From positions 1,685,001-1,749,000 of the forward strand of contig NZ_AP013294.1 in the NCBI RefSeq assembly GCF_000829195.1: a DNA stretch of 64,000 nucleotides, in the 5' to 3' direction. Origin of the DNA: Bacillus sp. OxB-1 (GTDB lineage: Bacteria; Bacillota; Bacilli; Bacillales_A; Planococcaceae). Positions 1 to 8,559 of the stretch are shown piece by piece. Every line of letters begins with the position of its first letter. Position 1 is the stretch's first letter. The position numbers and the translations under genes are program-made. The notes beneath the pieces are model-generated. The model did no database searches. It was not told where the DNA came from and saw nothing but the letters and a program-made list of their open reading frames with translations.

Positions 1-1
1 C

Positions 2-364
2 TATGAGGAATTTGGCGATCCGGTCTATTTACAGACCGCGACGAGCATCCAATCCGCAATCGTGAAAGACGAAAAGAAATGGATCCGCCCGGACGGGGAT
101 ATCTGGTATAAGGTAGACCCGGACCATACGTTTGTCGGGCGCGACTACACGCATTTGACATTGGAGGATTTGATCCATTCATATGAAAAGTGGGCTGCTA
201 TCGACGAATCCAAATTGCCGGTCTTCGAGCGGATGATCCGTTCCAAGGCGAAATACTTGGATAGCAATGAAAAAGGCTACACGACAAAAATCAAAGCCGG
301 CCTCGAACGCATCGGCATGCCGGAACTGCTTCCGGCGGGTATCGAGCACACGGACGCGCTCTAA
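2..364 (+). CDS. C-terminal part of an unrecognised protein (5' end outside window)
   Basis: Reading frame 2 is open from the window edge to a TAA at 362-364, giving the last 120 residues of a protein whose start is not in the window. The visible part is hydrophilic and rich in charged and aromatic residues (motifs KKWIRPDGDIWYKV, GRDYTHLTLEDLIHSYEKW). It has no membrane segment and no obvious catalytic motif. I do not recognise the family. A GTG at 62 could look like a start, but the frame is open upstream of it and no ribosome site precedes it, so it is most likely internal. A strong hairpin with a T-run follows directly, so this is the last gene of its transcript. Confidence is high that it codes, and none is claimed for function. 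Confidence 0.75.
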   Translation, partial: YEEFGDPVYLQTATSIQSAIVKDEKKWIRPDGDIWYKVDPDHTFVGRDYTHLTLEDLIHSYEKWAAIDESKLPVFERMIRSKAKYLDSNEKGYTTKIKAGLERIGMPELLPAGIEHTDAL

Positions 365-372
365 TAGGGAAG

Positions 373-414
373 AAACGTCCTTTCATCGGAAAATTCGGTG
401 GAGGACGTTTTTTT
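373..414 (+). terminator. Rho-independent terminator of the first gene
   Basis: An 8-bp perfect stem (AAACGTCC / GGACGTTT, arms 373-380 and 403-410) is followed by a run of T. It lies 9 bp after the stop codon. Confidence 0.8.
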
Positions 415-444
415 GTTTTCTTAGGATTGTTGGGCTAATCGTTG

Positions 445-545
445 GGGAGTGGCAGCGGTGGGAAAGGGATATCAGCGTTTGGGAGGAAGAATCAGCAGTT
501 GTCGCGAGTTATCAGCGCTTAGAAGAAAATATCAGCAGTCCAAGT
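445..545 (+). repeat. 20-bp-phased motif array, family E (TATCAGC)
   Basis: ATCAGC starts at 471, 491, 511 and 531, exactly 20 bp apart, with a diverged unit (GGCAGC) at 451. Each unit has a conserved 6-8 base core and a variable remainder. It lies between the terminators of two convergent genes. It is the smallest of the phased arrays in this window. Confidence 0.7.
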
Positions 546-567
546 CTTCATCGAGTTCTACAAGTGC

Positions 568-614
568 AAAATCCCACCCTTACCCTGGCAGGACCAAGGC
601 GAGGATGGGATTTT
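568..614 (-). terminator. Terminator of the SLH glucosaminidase gene
   Basis: A stem of about 13 bp with one mismatch (AAAATCCCA...TGGGATTTT, arms near 568-580 and 602-614) ends in T residues on the minus strand, just past the stop codon at 619. Confidence 0.7.
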
Positions 615-618
615 CAAG

Positions 619-2625
619 TTAATACGTAATCTTCCGGACGAGGTCGGAGCGGATCCAGCCGTAGTCTGCGGCGGGCGGGTTGATGTCTGCCAATACTTTG
701 TACCAAACATAACCGTCGCTGCCCGTCGTTTCATCCACGATGACGAGCGGATAACCGAATGCAGCATTGTGGCCGGGGTCTTTCGGCTTGTATGTGAATA
801 ATTTATTCGTACTTGTGACGTCCGGGCTTGTCCGGACGTTGACGCCCGTCGTACCTGTGTATGAAATGACGGCAAGTTTTGCTTGGTTCATATCCCGCTT
901 GCCGAGGAAGGAATCGATGCGCCACATATGGCCCGCGATTTTACTTCCCCAGTTTGGATCGGACGCATATTTCACATTGAATCCGACCGCTTTATTCCCC
1001 GGCACAGCTCCGTTGGCATGGGCACCGGATGGATTTGCATAGTTCAAATTCATGTACCGTGAAATGAACGCATCGACGCTGTATGTCGGATGGATATACA
1101 TTTCACCCATTTCCGGAGAGGAATCAAAGACTTTGATGCCGAAAATATTGTTTTTCGTTTGGGCATTGGCACTCATTCCATAATCGCTTTCGTGGATGGC
1201 CGCTGCCAAGATGAACATCGCATTGACACGGTGTTGCTCTTCCATCAGCTTCAAATAGTCGCCGAGCCCGACCAATTTGGACTTCAATGTGGCGTCCTTA
1301 TAACGGGCAATTCCTGTTTTCTCCCGGTCTTTCAGGATTTCCTGAATATAATGCTCCAGTTCCACCGCGCTATAGGAAGTCGGTTGGCGGACCGATTGGA
1401 ATTGGAAGTACGGGTAATAGGTGATGACGTTATTTGATCCGACTTCCGAAAAATGGACGCCATCCAAACTCGTATACCGCTTTCCGTTTCGCATCGTGTT
1501 TGCAGCAGGGCCAACTGTGTAAACGCCGCGCGTCTTTTTCAGGTTATCGTACGTGTGATGGACGAGGAGGCCTCCCTCGACTTCATAATAGTCATAACCG
1601 GTGACAAGCTCCGTCGGAACGAGATCCACCTCATTCTGTTTCGCGTAGAAGGTAGAGCCTGCCACTTCCACGATGACGTGGTCGGCGCTGCTGCCGATGT
1701 ATTTCATTTCCCGGCCTTTTTGAATATAGGTCACTTCATTTCGAAAATTGGAGTTATCATAAAGGGATGTCAATTGCTTCGGATTTTCCGAGCCGAATGC
1801 CCTCCCTGATTTCATCTTGATAATTTTATTGTTCTTTTGGATGGCCCGGACGGACGAGGAAGCATTGTACACTGCCAATGCTTCCTCGTATGTTCGGTAA
1901 AGGGCCGTCGTCGGGACGACTTGTCCATTGGAAATCGTGCTCACTTTATACACTTCCGGATCGACGTCCGGAACGGTCGGAGTACCTGGCGTGCTGGGCT
2001 CGGACGGCTTCAGCACTTCAGCTGCGGCAAACAATCGGAAAAGGAACGCAGCCGCATGAGCGATTGTCGCATTATCCTGCGGGTTGAAATAAACCCCGTC
2101 TTTCCGGTGGTCCCCTCGGATGATATTCAAGTTCACTGCCGCGGAGACGGCATCCACAAAGTTCGGTGAAATCTTTTTCGAGTCTTTGAAAGTGAACTTC
2201 GTCGCATTTGCAGGAAGCTGCATATGGCGCATCGCCTTGTACATCATCCCTGCCATTTGTTGACGGGTGATTTTTTCATTAGGCCGGAAAGTGCCGTCCG
2301 GATAACCGGATAAGATGCCGGCGCCTGCCGCGTTCTGGATTTCCACCGTCAAACTGGAGTTTTTCGACATGTCCTTGAACGTATACTTGGTTGAAACAGG
2401 CAGATCCAAGGCCCGGGTAATATACGACGCGAATTCACCTCGCGTCACCGCTTTGTTCGGGTGGTAGTTGCCTTTGCTGTCCGCACGGATGACGCCCTTT
2501 GCTATCCAATATTCCAATTCACTTTGCATCTGGTGTCCTTTGATATCGCTCGCTTCCACTTTTGCTTGGAAGAGCGGGGACAAGAACAGCATGGCGATCA
2601 AAGCGAATGTCACTAGTTTTTTCAC
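619..2625 (-). CDS. S-layer-anchored N-acetylglucosaminidase (3 SLH domains)
   Basis: This 668-residue secreted peptidoglycan hydrolase is predicted to cut the glycan strand of the cell wall. A signal peptide (about residues 1-25) is followed by three SLH domains (about 28-205), which bind pyruvylated secondary cell-wall polymer. A Pro/Thr-rich linker comes next, then a region of unknown role. A glucosaminidase domain of the LytD/FlgJ-like family lies at about 450-575, with the motif ILAAAIHESDYG holding the probable catalytic Glu near 478. A C-terminal SH3-like segment spans about 585-668. The start is GTG at 2625, preceded by a consensus ribosome site (AAGGAGG, about 7 bp upstream). The nearby csaB makes the SLH ligand. 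Domain assignments are from family knowledge. The exact bond cut is not established here. Confidence 0.9.
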   Translation of the reverse strand: MKKLVTFALIAMLFLSPLFQAKVEASDIKGHQMQSELEYWIAKGVIRADSKGNYHPNKAVTRGEFASYITRALDLPVSTKYTFKDMSKNSSLTVEIQNAAGAGILSGYPDGTFRPNEKITRQQMAGMMYKAMRHMQLPANATKFTFKDSKKISPNFVDAVSAAVNLNIIRGDHRKDGVYFNPQDNATIAHAAAFLFRLFAAAEVLKPSEPSTPGTPTVPDVDPEVYKVSTISNGQVVPTTALYRTYEEALAVYNASSSVRAIQKNNKIIKMKSGRAFGSENPKQLTSLYDNSNFRNEVTYIQKGREMKYIGSSADHVIVEVAGSTFYAKQNEVDLVPTELVTGYDYYEVEGGLLVHHTYDNLKKTRGVYTVGPAANTMRNGKRYTSLDGVHFSEVGSNNVITYYPYFQFQSVRQPTSYSAVELEHYIQEILKDREKTGIARYKDATLKSKLVGLGDYLKLMEEQHRVNAMFILAAAIHESDYGMSANAQTKNNIFGIKVFDSSPEMGEMYIHPTYSVDAFISRYMNLNYANPSGAHANGAVPGNKAVGFNVKYASDPNWGSKIAGHMWRIDSFLGKRDMNQAKLAVISYTGTTGVNVRTSPDVTSTNKLFTYKPKDPGHNAAFGYPLVIVDETTGSDGYVWYKVLADINPPAADYGWIRSDLVRKITY

Positions 2626-2776
2626 CTGTTAACCTCCTTCTGGTAATCTACTTATATAGTACCAGAGCGGGAGCGATTTCAGAAGGTGCTATATTCTCAT
2701 TTGCTCTAACAATGAACCCAAAGCACAATTGATTCTAAAATTGGAACGAAAGAGGACACCAGAGCGTCCTATAAGA

Positions 2777-2785
2777 TGTTATAAT
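2777..2785 (+). promoter_or_regulatory. Extended -10 promoter candidate for the O-antigen-ligase-like gene
   Basis: TGTTATAAT carries the TGn extension and a perfect TATAAT at 2780-2785. No good -35 hexamer is present 17 bp upstream. It lies 60 bp before the start codon. Confidence 0.5.
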
Positions 2786-2845
2786 GGGTGAGGAATTATT
2801 CCACCATATTAGAAGCGAGTAGTCGTAGAAAGGGAAATTTCGTTC

Positions 2846-4309
2846 ATGTCTACCTTACAAGGAAAATTACGTGATACAAATACATTGTTTTTCATTGCGG
2901 CAATCGTCGTTGTCCTACTGGGGATGGCGCTGCCGGTTAAAATTGCACTTGTCATCACATCGCTGTTCTTCGTGTTTTATGCTTTTGTGAAACCGCAGCA
3001 AAGCTTATTGTTCTTAGTTGTCTACGTCAGCATCCGGCCGTTCCTTCTGGAGATGAATTCCGGGTTGAAGCTGATCGGGGACCTGATCACGTTCATCGCA
3101 TTCATCCGACTGGTCCTTTCCAGCGGGCGGGATTGGAAAACGCTTTTTACGTTCAGATGGTTCGAGTGGGCATTTTTCGCTTTCCTTATTTTCGGATCAG
3201 TGAGCGGGGTTTTGCAAGAAGTGCTGCCTGGTTCCGTCCTGTTCCAAATCCGAACGTTCCTCATCATGTACATGCTGTACTATATTGTCTCGCGCATGCT
3301 CTTGCCGGACAGCTGGTACCGGCGATTTGCCTGGGTCGTCGTCTGGACAGGCCTGATTTCTTCGATCCATGGACTGGTCGAGAAGCTGTCGATGCGTCAG
3401 CTGTTCTTGCCGGAAGCGTGGAAATATAAAACATTATCCGCGACGAACTTCGTCAGGATCTACGGGTTGCCGGGGAATCCGAACTCGCTTGCGCTGTTGC
3501 TGTTCTTCGGAATCATTGCGATATTCTATTTGCAAGCAATCTATAAATCAGAGAAATACAAATGGTTTTTGAATATCAATCTCGTCCTGTTCCTCGGTAT
3601 TTTAGTCCTTACCTATTCCAGAGGGACGTGGATCTCGGCCTTTGTCTTCGGGGCAGTTTTCATTTTATCCACGAGGAACTGGCCCATGTTAAAGAAGCTG
3701 GTCATCACGGGAATCGCCTCCATCATTCTTGTGTATTATCCGGTCAATTTGGGAGTTCAGCTCGTCCAGTCGCTTGGTGTGAAGGCACCGACGACCGGTC
3801 CGGGGGGCATCGGGGAACGTTTTGGCGAGACATTTGATGAAAAGAATCTAGCGCTCATGACCGAAAGCGGTCGCTTCTTCTATATTAAAAAGGGCTTTGA
3901 AATCTTCCAAGATGAGCCGATTACGGGAACCGGTTTCGGTTCATTCGGCGGTTCGGCTACGCTGTCTTATGGCTCGCCGATCTATAGCCACTACGGCATC
4001 CGTTCGGATATTTACGGAGGGAAATATTTTTATTCCGATAATCAATACATTCAAGTCATCACGGAAACCGGGGTCATCGGCGTCGTGCTGTTCGCTGCAT
4101 TCCTGCTCGGCATGTTTGCGATATTCTGGAAAGAGCGGAAGACCGTGTTCGGGAAATTCATGATCGCCTTCTGGCTCGCGACCGGATTTTCCGGATTCTA
4201 CTATAATATATGGGAATTGAAATTGTACACGATGTTCTACTTCCTCCTCTTTGGCGCTTTCGCATCGCAGGCAGGGCTCTATAGGAAGCTGTATGAACCA
4301 AAAGAATGA
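2846..4309 (+). CDS. O-antigen ligase/polymerase-like membrane protein
   Basis: This 487-residue polytopic membrane protein has about ten hydrophobic segments, beginning at residue 12. A large loop around residues 310-390 (GPGGIGERFGETFDEKNLAL ... TESGRFFYIKKG) resembles the periplasmic/extracellular loop of the Wzy/WaaL-type family (O-antigen ligase). Such proteins polymerise or transfer undecaprenyl-linked glycans on the outer face of the membrane. In a Gram-positive cell the substrate would be a wall polymer or capsule, not lipopolysaccharide. The nearby csaB and SLH genes make a role in the secondary cell-wall polymer plausible, but that is inference. The gene is monocistronic, with its own extended -10 promoter and terminator. 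Confidence 0.8.
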   Translation: MSTLQGKLRDTNTLFFIAAIVVVLLGMALPVKIALVITSLFFVFYAFVKPQQSLLFLVVYVSIRPFLLEMNSGLKLIGDLITFIAFIRLVLSSGRDWKTLFTFRWFEWAFFAFLIFGSVSGVLQEVLPGSVLFQIRTFLIMYMLYYIVSRMLLPDSWYRRFAWVVVWTGLISSIHGLVEKLSMRQLFLPEAWKYKTLSATNFVRIYGLPGNPNSLALLLFFGIIAIFYLQAIYKSEKYKWFLNINLVLFLGILVLTYSRGTWISAFVFGAVFILSTRNWPMLKKLVITGIASIILVYYPVNLGVQLVQSLGVKAPTTGPGGIGERFGETFDEKNLALMTESGRFFYIKKGFEIFQDEPITGTGFGSFGGSATLSYGSPIYSHYGIRSDIYGGKYFYSDNQYIQVITETGVIGVVLFAAFLLGMFAIFWKERKTVFGKFMIAFWLATGFSGFYYNIWELKLYTMFYFLLFGAFASQAGLYRKLYEPKE

Positions 4310-4312
4310 AAG

Positions 4313-4352
4313 AGCCGTCCATGGGAATGAATTTTCCTTGGACGGCTTTTTC
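4313..4352 (+). terminator. Terminator after the O-antigen-ligase-like gene
   Basis: The stem AGCCGTCCA / TGGACGGCT (arms 4313-4321 and 4339-4347) is followed by T5. It lies 4 bp after the stop codon. Confidence 0.85.
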
Positions 4353-4447
4353 CTTCCAATGGCGGATGGCAATGTTGAACCTCTTTTGTTAAGCTGTAGT
4401 TTGATAGGAAAGGAAGGTGCACAGTTATCACTACTACAGCAGTTTCA

Positions 4448-6706
4448 TTGAAGAAAAGTCTAGGGAAAAAAATAGCCACGGCCACGATTGCTGCCTCACT
4501 CTTGTTTTCATTGCCGACAGGGGCTTCCGCCAAACAGCAATCGACGAAAAGTTATCCGGTATCCTCCGGCGTGACCTATTCGCAATATACATATTCGGGT
4601 TCCAGTTATATGAATCATATTACAGTGGATTTAAGTGATACATATACGAAATTGGGTATTGGATTGCCTTCGCCGATTGCCAAGCGGGCGACTACGACCG
4701 CACTCGCGAACCGGGATTCGAAGGACGGCCATCGCGTAGTCGGTGCCATCAACGCTTCGTTTTTCGATATGACGAGCGGGCTGCCGATGTACTTGATTTC
4801 CCAAGGGAATGAAATCATCAACGGCGGCGTCATTTCCAAGTCTTCGAATTATTATGTGAGCCAGCCGATTGCGTTTGGCGTTACGAAGGATGGGCTTGCA
4901 GAAATCGACCATTACAACTTTAACGTCCATTTGAATTACAAAGGGACAAACTATCAACTGACGGGGCTGAACCGTCAGCGGCAAGATGATGAGATGATCA
5001 TCTTCACACCGCAACACATCGATAGATACACCAACTCCAACCAATACGGAATGGAAGTGGTCATCGATACGGGACAACCGATCACGTCTACCCATTACGG
5101 GCAGCAACTGACCGGAAAAGTGGTCAAAGTGCGGGATTATGGTTCGAGAGAGAAAGTGGAAATCCCCAAAACAGGTTTTGTCCTCTCGGTCCACGGCAAA
5201 GTTGGTCTTGATCGGTACAAAAGCATGCAGATCGGCGAGGAAGTCACTCTCTCCTTATCTATCGACGACAAATGGAAAGATTCCCAGTTCATGTTGGCAA
5301 GCGGCCCGATGCTGTTGAAGGACGGCAAGCCGAATATTACGATGAACACATCCAATTCACGGGCAACTGCGCGGACAGCGCGTACCGCAGTGGCCATCAG
5401 CAAGGATAAAAAGAAAGTCCACCTCGTTACAGTGGATAGCCGAAGCGGCTATAGCAACGGCATGTCGCTGACACAATTTGCGAACTACTTGGCGGCGCAA
5501 GGATATGACCGCGCCTTGAATTTTGATGGAGGCGGATCGACCGCGATGGGTGTACGGAACCATGGAAGCAATACAGTCTTCCTGGCGAACCGGACTTCCA
5601 ATACGGCAGAACGGCAAGTTTCTGCAATCATTGAAGCAATCAGCACGGCACCTGTGAGTGATCCGGCCATTATCAGCGCCAACCGATCCCAAATCGGAGA
5701 GATGCTCGTCGGATCCAAAGCGTCCGTGAAAGTGAATCATGTGCTTGATGCGTATTACAACCCGTTGAAAGTGGATACGAATCAAGTCGTCATCCAATCT
5801 GAAAAAGGGAATGTAACAGGATCCGGACTTAGCTATACGGCGACTAAAGCGGGAGCTGACCGTCTATTGATCCGTTACGGAAATGCGGAGCAATCGTTCC
5901 CAATCACAGTTGTCGACGCTCCGGCTCGTCTGACGGTGTCACCGACATCATCCAGTGTAGCACCTGGGGCAACCGTTGCTTTCAAAGCAACAGCGACTGA
6001 TGCACAAGGGAAGCCTGTCATTTATTCACCAGAACAGTTGAAATGGAGTGTCACCGGCGATATCGGAACCATTTCACAGACCGGTAGTTTCAAAGCTGCC
6101 TCGAGACCAGGAAAAGGCCAAGTGAACGTGACGCTCGGTACGAAAACAACAAGCATCCCGGTTACAATAAAAGACGGTACACCTGCATTCAAGGATATCC
6201 CTTCGGATTATGCGTACTATACGGAAATCCGTCATCTGAAGGACCTTGGATATATCAAAGGGGATGTGGATGGAAAATTCAATCCGGGCAATACATTATC
6301 CCGTGAGCATGCGGCGGTCATCCTGAGCCGGGTCTTCAATCTGGACACATCGAACGTAGGGGCCCAAAAGTTCAAAGACGTCCCGGCCACGCATCGCTAT
6401 TTCAATGAAATCAACGCGATTGCTGGTGCGAATTTAGTAGGTGGGAAAGGGGACGGCACCTTTGATCCGGCCGGAAAATTGACCCGTGCCCAAATGGCGG
6501 CTATCCTCGTTAAGGCGTATAAGCTGCAAGGCGAGTCCGCGAAGAAATTCAAAGATGTCCCATCAAAACACTGGGCGTACAAGCAAATTCATATTCTAGC
6601 AAACCATAACATCACAACAGGAAATGAAAAAGGCAACTTCGAACCGGATAAGCCGGTCAACCGCGCTCAATTCAGCGCATTCCTGTATCGTGCGATGGAT
6701 AAATAA
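4448..6706 (+). CDS. SLH-anchored phosphodiester glycosidase (NAGPA domain) with Ig-like domain
   Basis: This surface protein has about 752 residues. A signal peptide covers about residues 1-28 (ends near TGASA). A phosphodiester glycosidase domain of the NAGPA family (PF09992 type) spans about 90-395, with the family motifs GAINASFFD and FDGGGSTAM (near 356). A bacterial Ig-like domain lies at about 490-570 and three SLH domains at about 578-750. NAGPA-type enzymes remove sugars held through phosphodiester bonds. A teichoic-acid-like or phosphodiester wall polymer is a reasonable substrate, but this is inferred. The TTG start used here has no well-placed ribosome site. A GGAAGG at 4412-4417 would instead fit translation starting near 4427, where the frame reads ATC ACT ACT. 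The N-terminus is therefore uncertain. Confidence 0.85.
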   Translation: MKKSLGKKIATATIAASLLFSLPTGASAKQQSTKSYPVSSGVTYSQYTYSGSSYMNHITVDLSDTYTKLGIGLPSPIAKRATTTALANRDSKDGHRVVGAINASFFDMTSGLPMYLISQGNEIINGGVISKSSNYYVSQPIAFGVTKDGLAEIDHYNFNVHLNYKGTNYQLTGLNRQRQDDEMIIFTPQHIDRYTNSNQYGMEVVIDTGQPITSTHYGQQLTGKVVKVRDYGSREKVEIPKTGFVLSVHGKVGLDRYKSMQIGEEVTLSLSIDDKWKDSQFMLASGPMLLKDGKPNITMNTSNSRATARTARTAVAISKDKKKVHLVTVDSRSGYSNGMSLTQFANYLAAQGYDRALNFDGGGSTAMGVRNHGSNTVFLANRTSNTAERQVSAIIEAISTAPVSDPAIISANRSQIGEMLVGSKASVKVNHVLDAYYNPLKVDTNQVVIQSEKGNVTGSGLSYTATKAGADRLLIRYGNAEQSFPITVVDAPARLTVSPTSSSVAPGATVAFKATATDAQGKPVIYSPEQLKWSVTGDIGTISQTGSFKAASRPGKGQVNVTLGTKTTSIPVTIKDGTPAFKDIPSDYAYYTEIRHLKDLGYIKGDVDGKFNPGNTLSREHAAVILSRVFNLDTSNVGAQKFKDVPATHRYFNEINAIAGANLVGGKGDGTFDPAGKLTRAQMAAILVKAYKLQGESAKKFKDVPSKHWAYKQIHILANHNITTGNEKGNFEPDKPVNRAQFSAFLYRAMDK

Positions 6707-6716
6707 TAGGATGTAA

Positions 6717-6754
6717 AGGAGGACTGCTGGAGACGGCGGTCCTCCTGTTTTTTT
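6717..6754 (+). terminator. Terminator after the phosphodiester glycosidase gene
   Basis: The perfect 8-bp stem AGGAGGAC / GTCCTCCT (6717-6724 and 6739-6746) is followed by a T7 run. Confidence 0.85.
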
Positions 6755-6818
6755 GAGTTGGCTACTTTTCGGGCATTGATCGGAGAGCGTCCGCCTGGAG
6801 CGGAAACCCGTCAGGCTA

Positions 6819-6827
6819 TGGTATACT
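6819..6827 (+). promoter_or_regulatory. Extended -10 promoter candidate for csaB
   Basis: TGGTATACT has the TGn extension and -10 TATACT at 6822-6827, 32 bp before the csaB start. No convincing -35 hexamer is seen. Confidence 0.45.
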
Positions 6828-6858
6828 GGAAGAAATATTTGACGAAGGAAGTTTTTTA

Positions 6859-8001
6859 ATGAAAATTGGGATTGTCGGAAATTATGGAAATGATAATAAC
6901 GGGGATGAGGCGATCCTGCTCAGCATCATCAAGCAGGTGACGTCCACTTTCAATATAGGTCGGAGCGATTTGACAGTGTTCAGCAATAATCCGAAGCAGA
7001 CGGCGACACGTTACGGTGTGACAAGCTTTCCGCTTTATTATAAAAACGGAAATGCCGTCAAGACGTTCGGGAAGACGTTTTCAGCAAACCGGAAAATCGT
7101 CAAGACACTCGATTTGCTCATCATCGGGGGCGGCGGCATCCTTATGGATTTGTACGGAAGGGAAGCGCCGTTGTTCGGATCGTATGCGATGATGGCAAAA
7201 AACAGCGGGGTACCCTACGTCGTCTATGGTTGCGGAGCCGGTCCGCTTAACACCGGGCTTGGGAAATGGTTCATCCGCTATATGTGCAAGCACGCCGACA
7301 GCGTGTCCGTCCGGGATCCGGAATCAAAGGAATTGTTGCAGTCGATCGGCGTGAAGCAGTCCATTCAGGTGATCGGCGACCCGGCGTTCTCATTGCGGGA
7401 GGGCAAACGGGAACCTTCCGCGGTGCCGGTGAGCATCGGGGTGACGGCAGTTCCGTATTACCATGCCGGTTATTGGCCGGAGGAAGACGTTTCGCGATAT
7501 GACGACTACGTGGAAGGGATGGCGCGGAATCTCGACCGCTTGGCAGAGCAGCATGGTGTAAAAATCAATTTCTTCGCTACAAAATATCCGCAGGACGCAG
7601 ATGTGACAAAGGATATTCAAGCGAAGATGGCACACGCGGATCGCACGTCGATCATCGACGAGAATCTGTTGCCAGAACGGATTTTGGACGTCACGGCACA
7701 GCAAGACATCGTCATCGGGACCCGCCTGCACTCCTTGATATTGGCCACGTGCACAGAAACGCCCGTCATGGCGATTTCCTATCATCATAAAGTACATGAT
7801 TTCATGAAGCTGGCAGAATTGGAGCAATTCGCATTCCCGATTTCCGAAATCAATCAAAACCATGATTTATTTTTGGAAGCCTTTAATGAAATGGAAGGGG
7901 ACTGGACAGGAACCTCCGAGCGAACGGAAGACCTATCCGTCCGCCTCTACGAGGATGCAATGAAGGGAACCGAGCAATTCCGGAATGCCTTGAAGAAATG
8001 A
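6859..8001 (+). CDS. csaB: Polysaccharide pyruvyl transferase CsaB
   Basis: CsaB adds ketal-linked pyruvate to the secondary cell-wall polymer. That modification is required for SLH domains to bind the wall. The 380-residue product has the pyruvyl-transferase family fold (PF04230). The N-terminus carries GNYGNDNNGDEAIL, a glycine-rich LIIGGGGIL motif follows near residue 90, and the C-terminal GTRLHSLILA motif is typical of the family. The ATG start has a ribosome site (GAAGGAAG) about 8 bp upstream. The context supports the call strongly, since this window encodes four SLH-domain proteins plus secA2/slaP. The gene stands alone between two terminators. Confidence 0.92.
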   Translation: MKIGIVGNYGNDNNGDEAILLSIIKQVTSTFNIGRSDLTVFSNNPKQTATRYGVTSFPLYYKNGNAVKTFGKTFSANRKIVKTLDLLIIGGGGILMDLYGREAPLFGSYAMMAKNSGVPYVVYGCGAGPLNTGLGKWFIRYMCKHADSVSVRDPESKELLQSIGVKQSIQVIGDPAFSLREGKREPSAVPVSIGVTAVPYYHAGYWPEEDVSRYDDYVEGMARNLDRLAEQHGVKINFFATKYPQDADVTKDIQAKMAHADRTSIIDENLLPERILDVTAQQDIVIGTRLHSLILATCTETPVMAISYHHKVHDFMKLAELEQFAFPISEINQNHDLFLEAFNEMEGDWTGTSERTEDLSVRLYEDAMKGTEQFRNALKK

Positions 8002-8005
8002 TCGA

Positions 8006-8043
8006 AACCTGGAGGCAGCATGCGTGCTGCTTCCGGGTTTTTC
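8006..8043 (+). terminator. csaB terminator
   Basis: A long hairpin (AACCTGGAGGCAGCA / TGCTGCTTCCGGGTT) with a T-run lies directly after the csaB stop. Confidence 0.85.
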
Positions 8044-8139
8044 AGATTCGAAGGGGTGGATCAAAGGAATTACAACGTGGGTGATAATGATTGACGAGTG
8101 ATTGCAGAAAATGGGGAAACCACCGCACTCCTAAAATCG

Positions 8140-8490
8140 TCGTCGTGTCCATAACTCCGTGATTCGCGCTCATATCTCCAGGTTCTGCGCCCATAAGTCC
8201 GTGTTTCGCGCTCACAACTCTAGGTTCCGCGCCCATAATTCCGGGTTCCGCGCTCACATCTCCAGGTTCCGCGCCCATAATTCCGTGTTCCGCGCTCATA
8301 TCTCCAGGTTCCGCGCCCAAAATTCCGTGTTTCGCGCTCACACCTCCAGGTTCCGCGCCCATAAGTCCGTGTTTTGCGCTCCTATCTCCAGGTTCCGCGC
8401 CCATAATTCCGTGTTTCGCGCTCATATCTCCAGGTTCTGCGCCCATAATTCCGTGTTCCGCGCTCAAAACTTCCAGCGCCCGCTAATAAT
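8140..8490 (+). repeat. 21-bp-phased motif array, family A, copy 1 (GCGCYCATAA)
   Basis: Sixteen units lie at exact 21-bp spacing: the CAT (or CAC/CAA) core begins at 8150, 8171, 8192, 8213, 8234 and so on to 8465, with no indels at the positions I checked. Units alternate in sequence, so pairs form a 42-bp super-repeat (CATATCTCCAGGTTC, then CATAAGTCCGTGTTT). The array lies between the convergent csaB and DUF488 genes. Because 21 is a multiple of 3, several frames stay open as heptapeptide repeats. I treat these as non-coding, since no ribosome site precedes them. Confidence 0.85.
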
Positions 8491-8559
8491 CCACGACAAC
8501 GGCTGATACCTCGTCACGCCCGCCTACAACTACCTACAGCCACGGCTTCGCCCAAATAG

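Noticed and set aside
4417-4638. 73-codon frame starting at GTG 4417 before the phosphodiester glycosidase
   Set aside because: It overlaps the real gene in another frame and shows no protein-family character, although its ribosome site is fair.
8140-8490. CRISPR array
   Set aside because: Repeats are too short (about 10 bp) with about 11-bp spacers, spacers recur, and no cas gene is present. The same holds for the other arrays.
8042-8506. Open frames of about 115-141 codons on both strands made of heptapeptide repeats
   Set aside because: They arise because the 21-bp array unit is a multiple of three. No ribosome site, no signal, and both strands are open at once.
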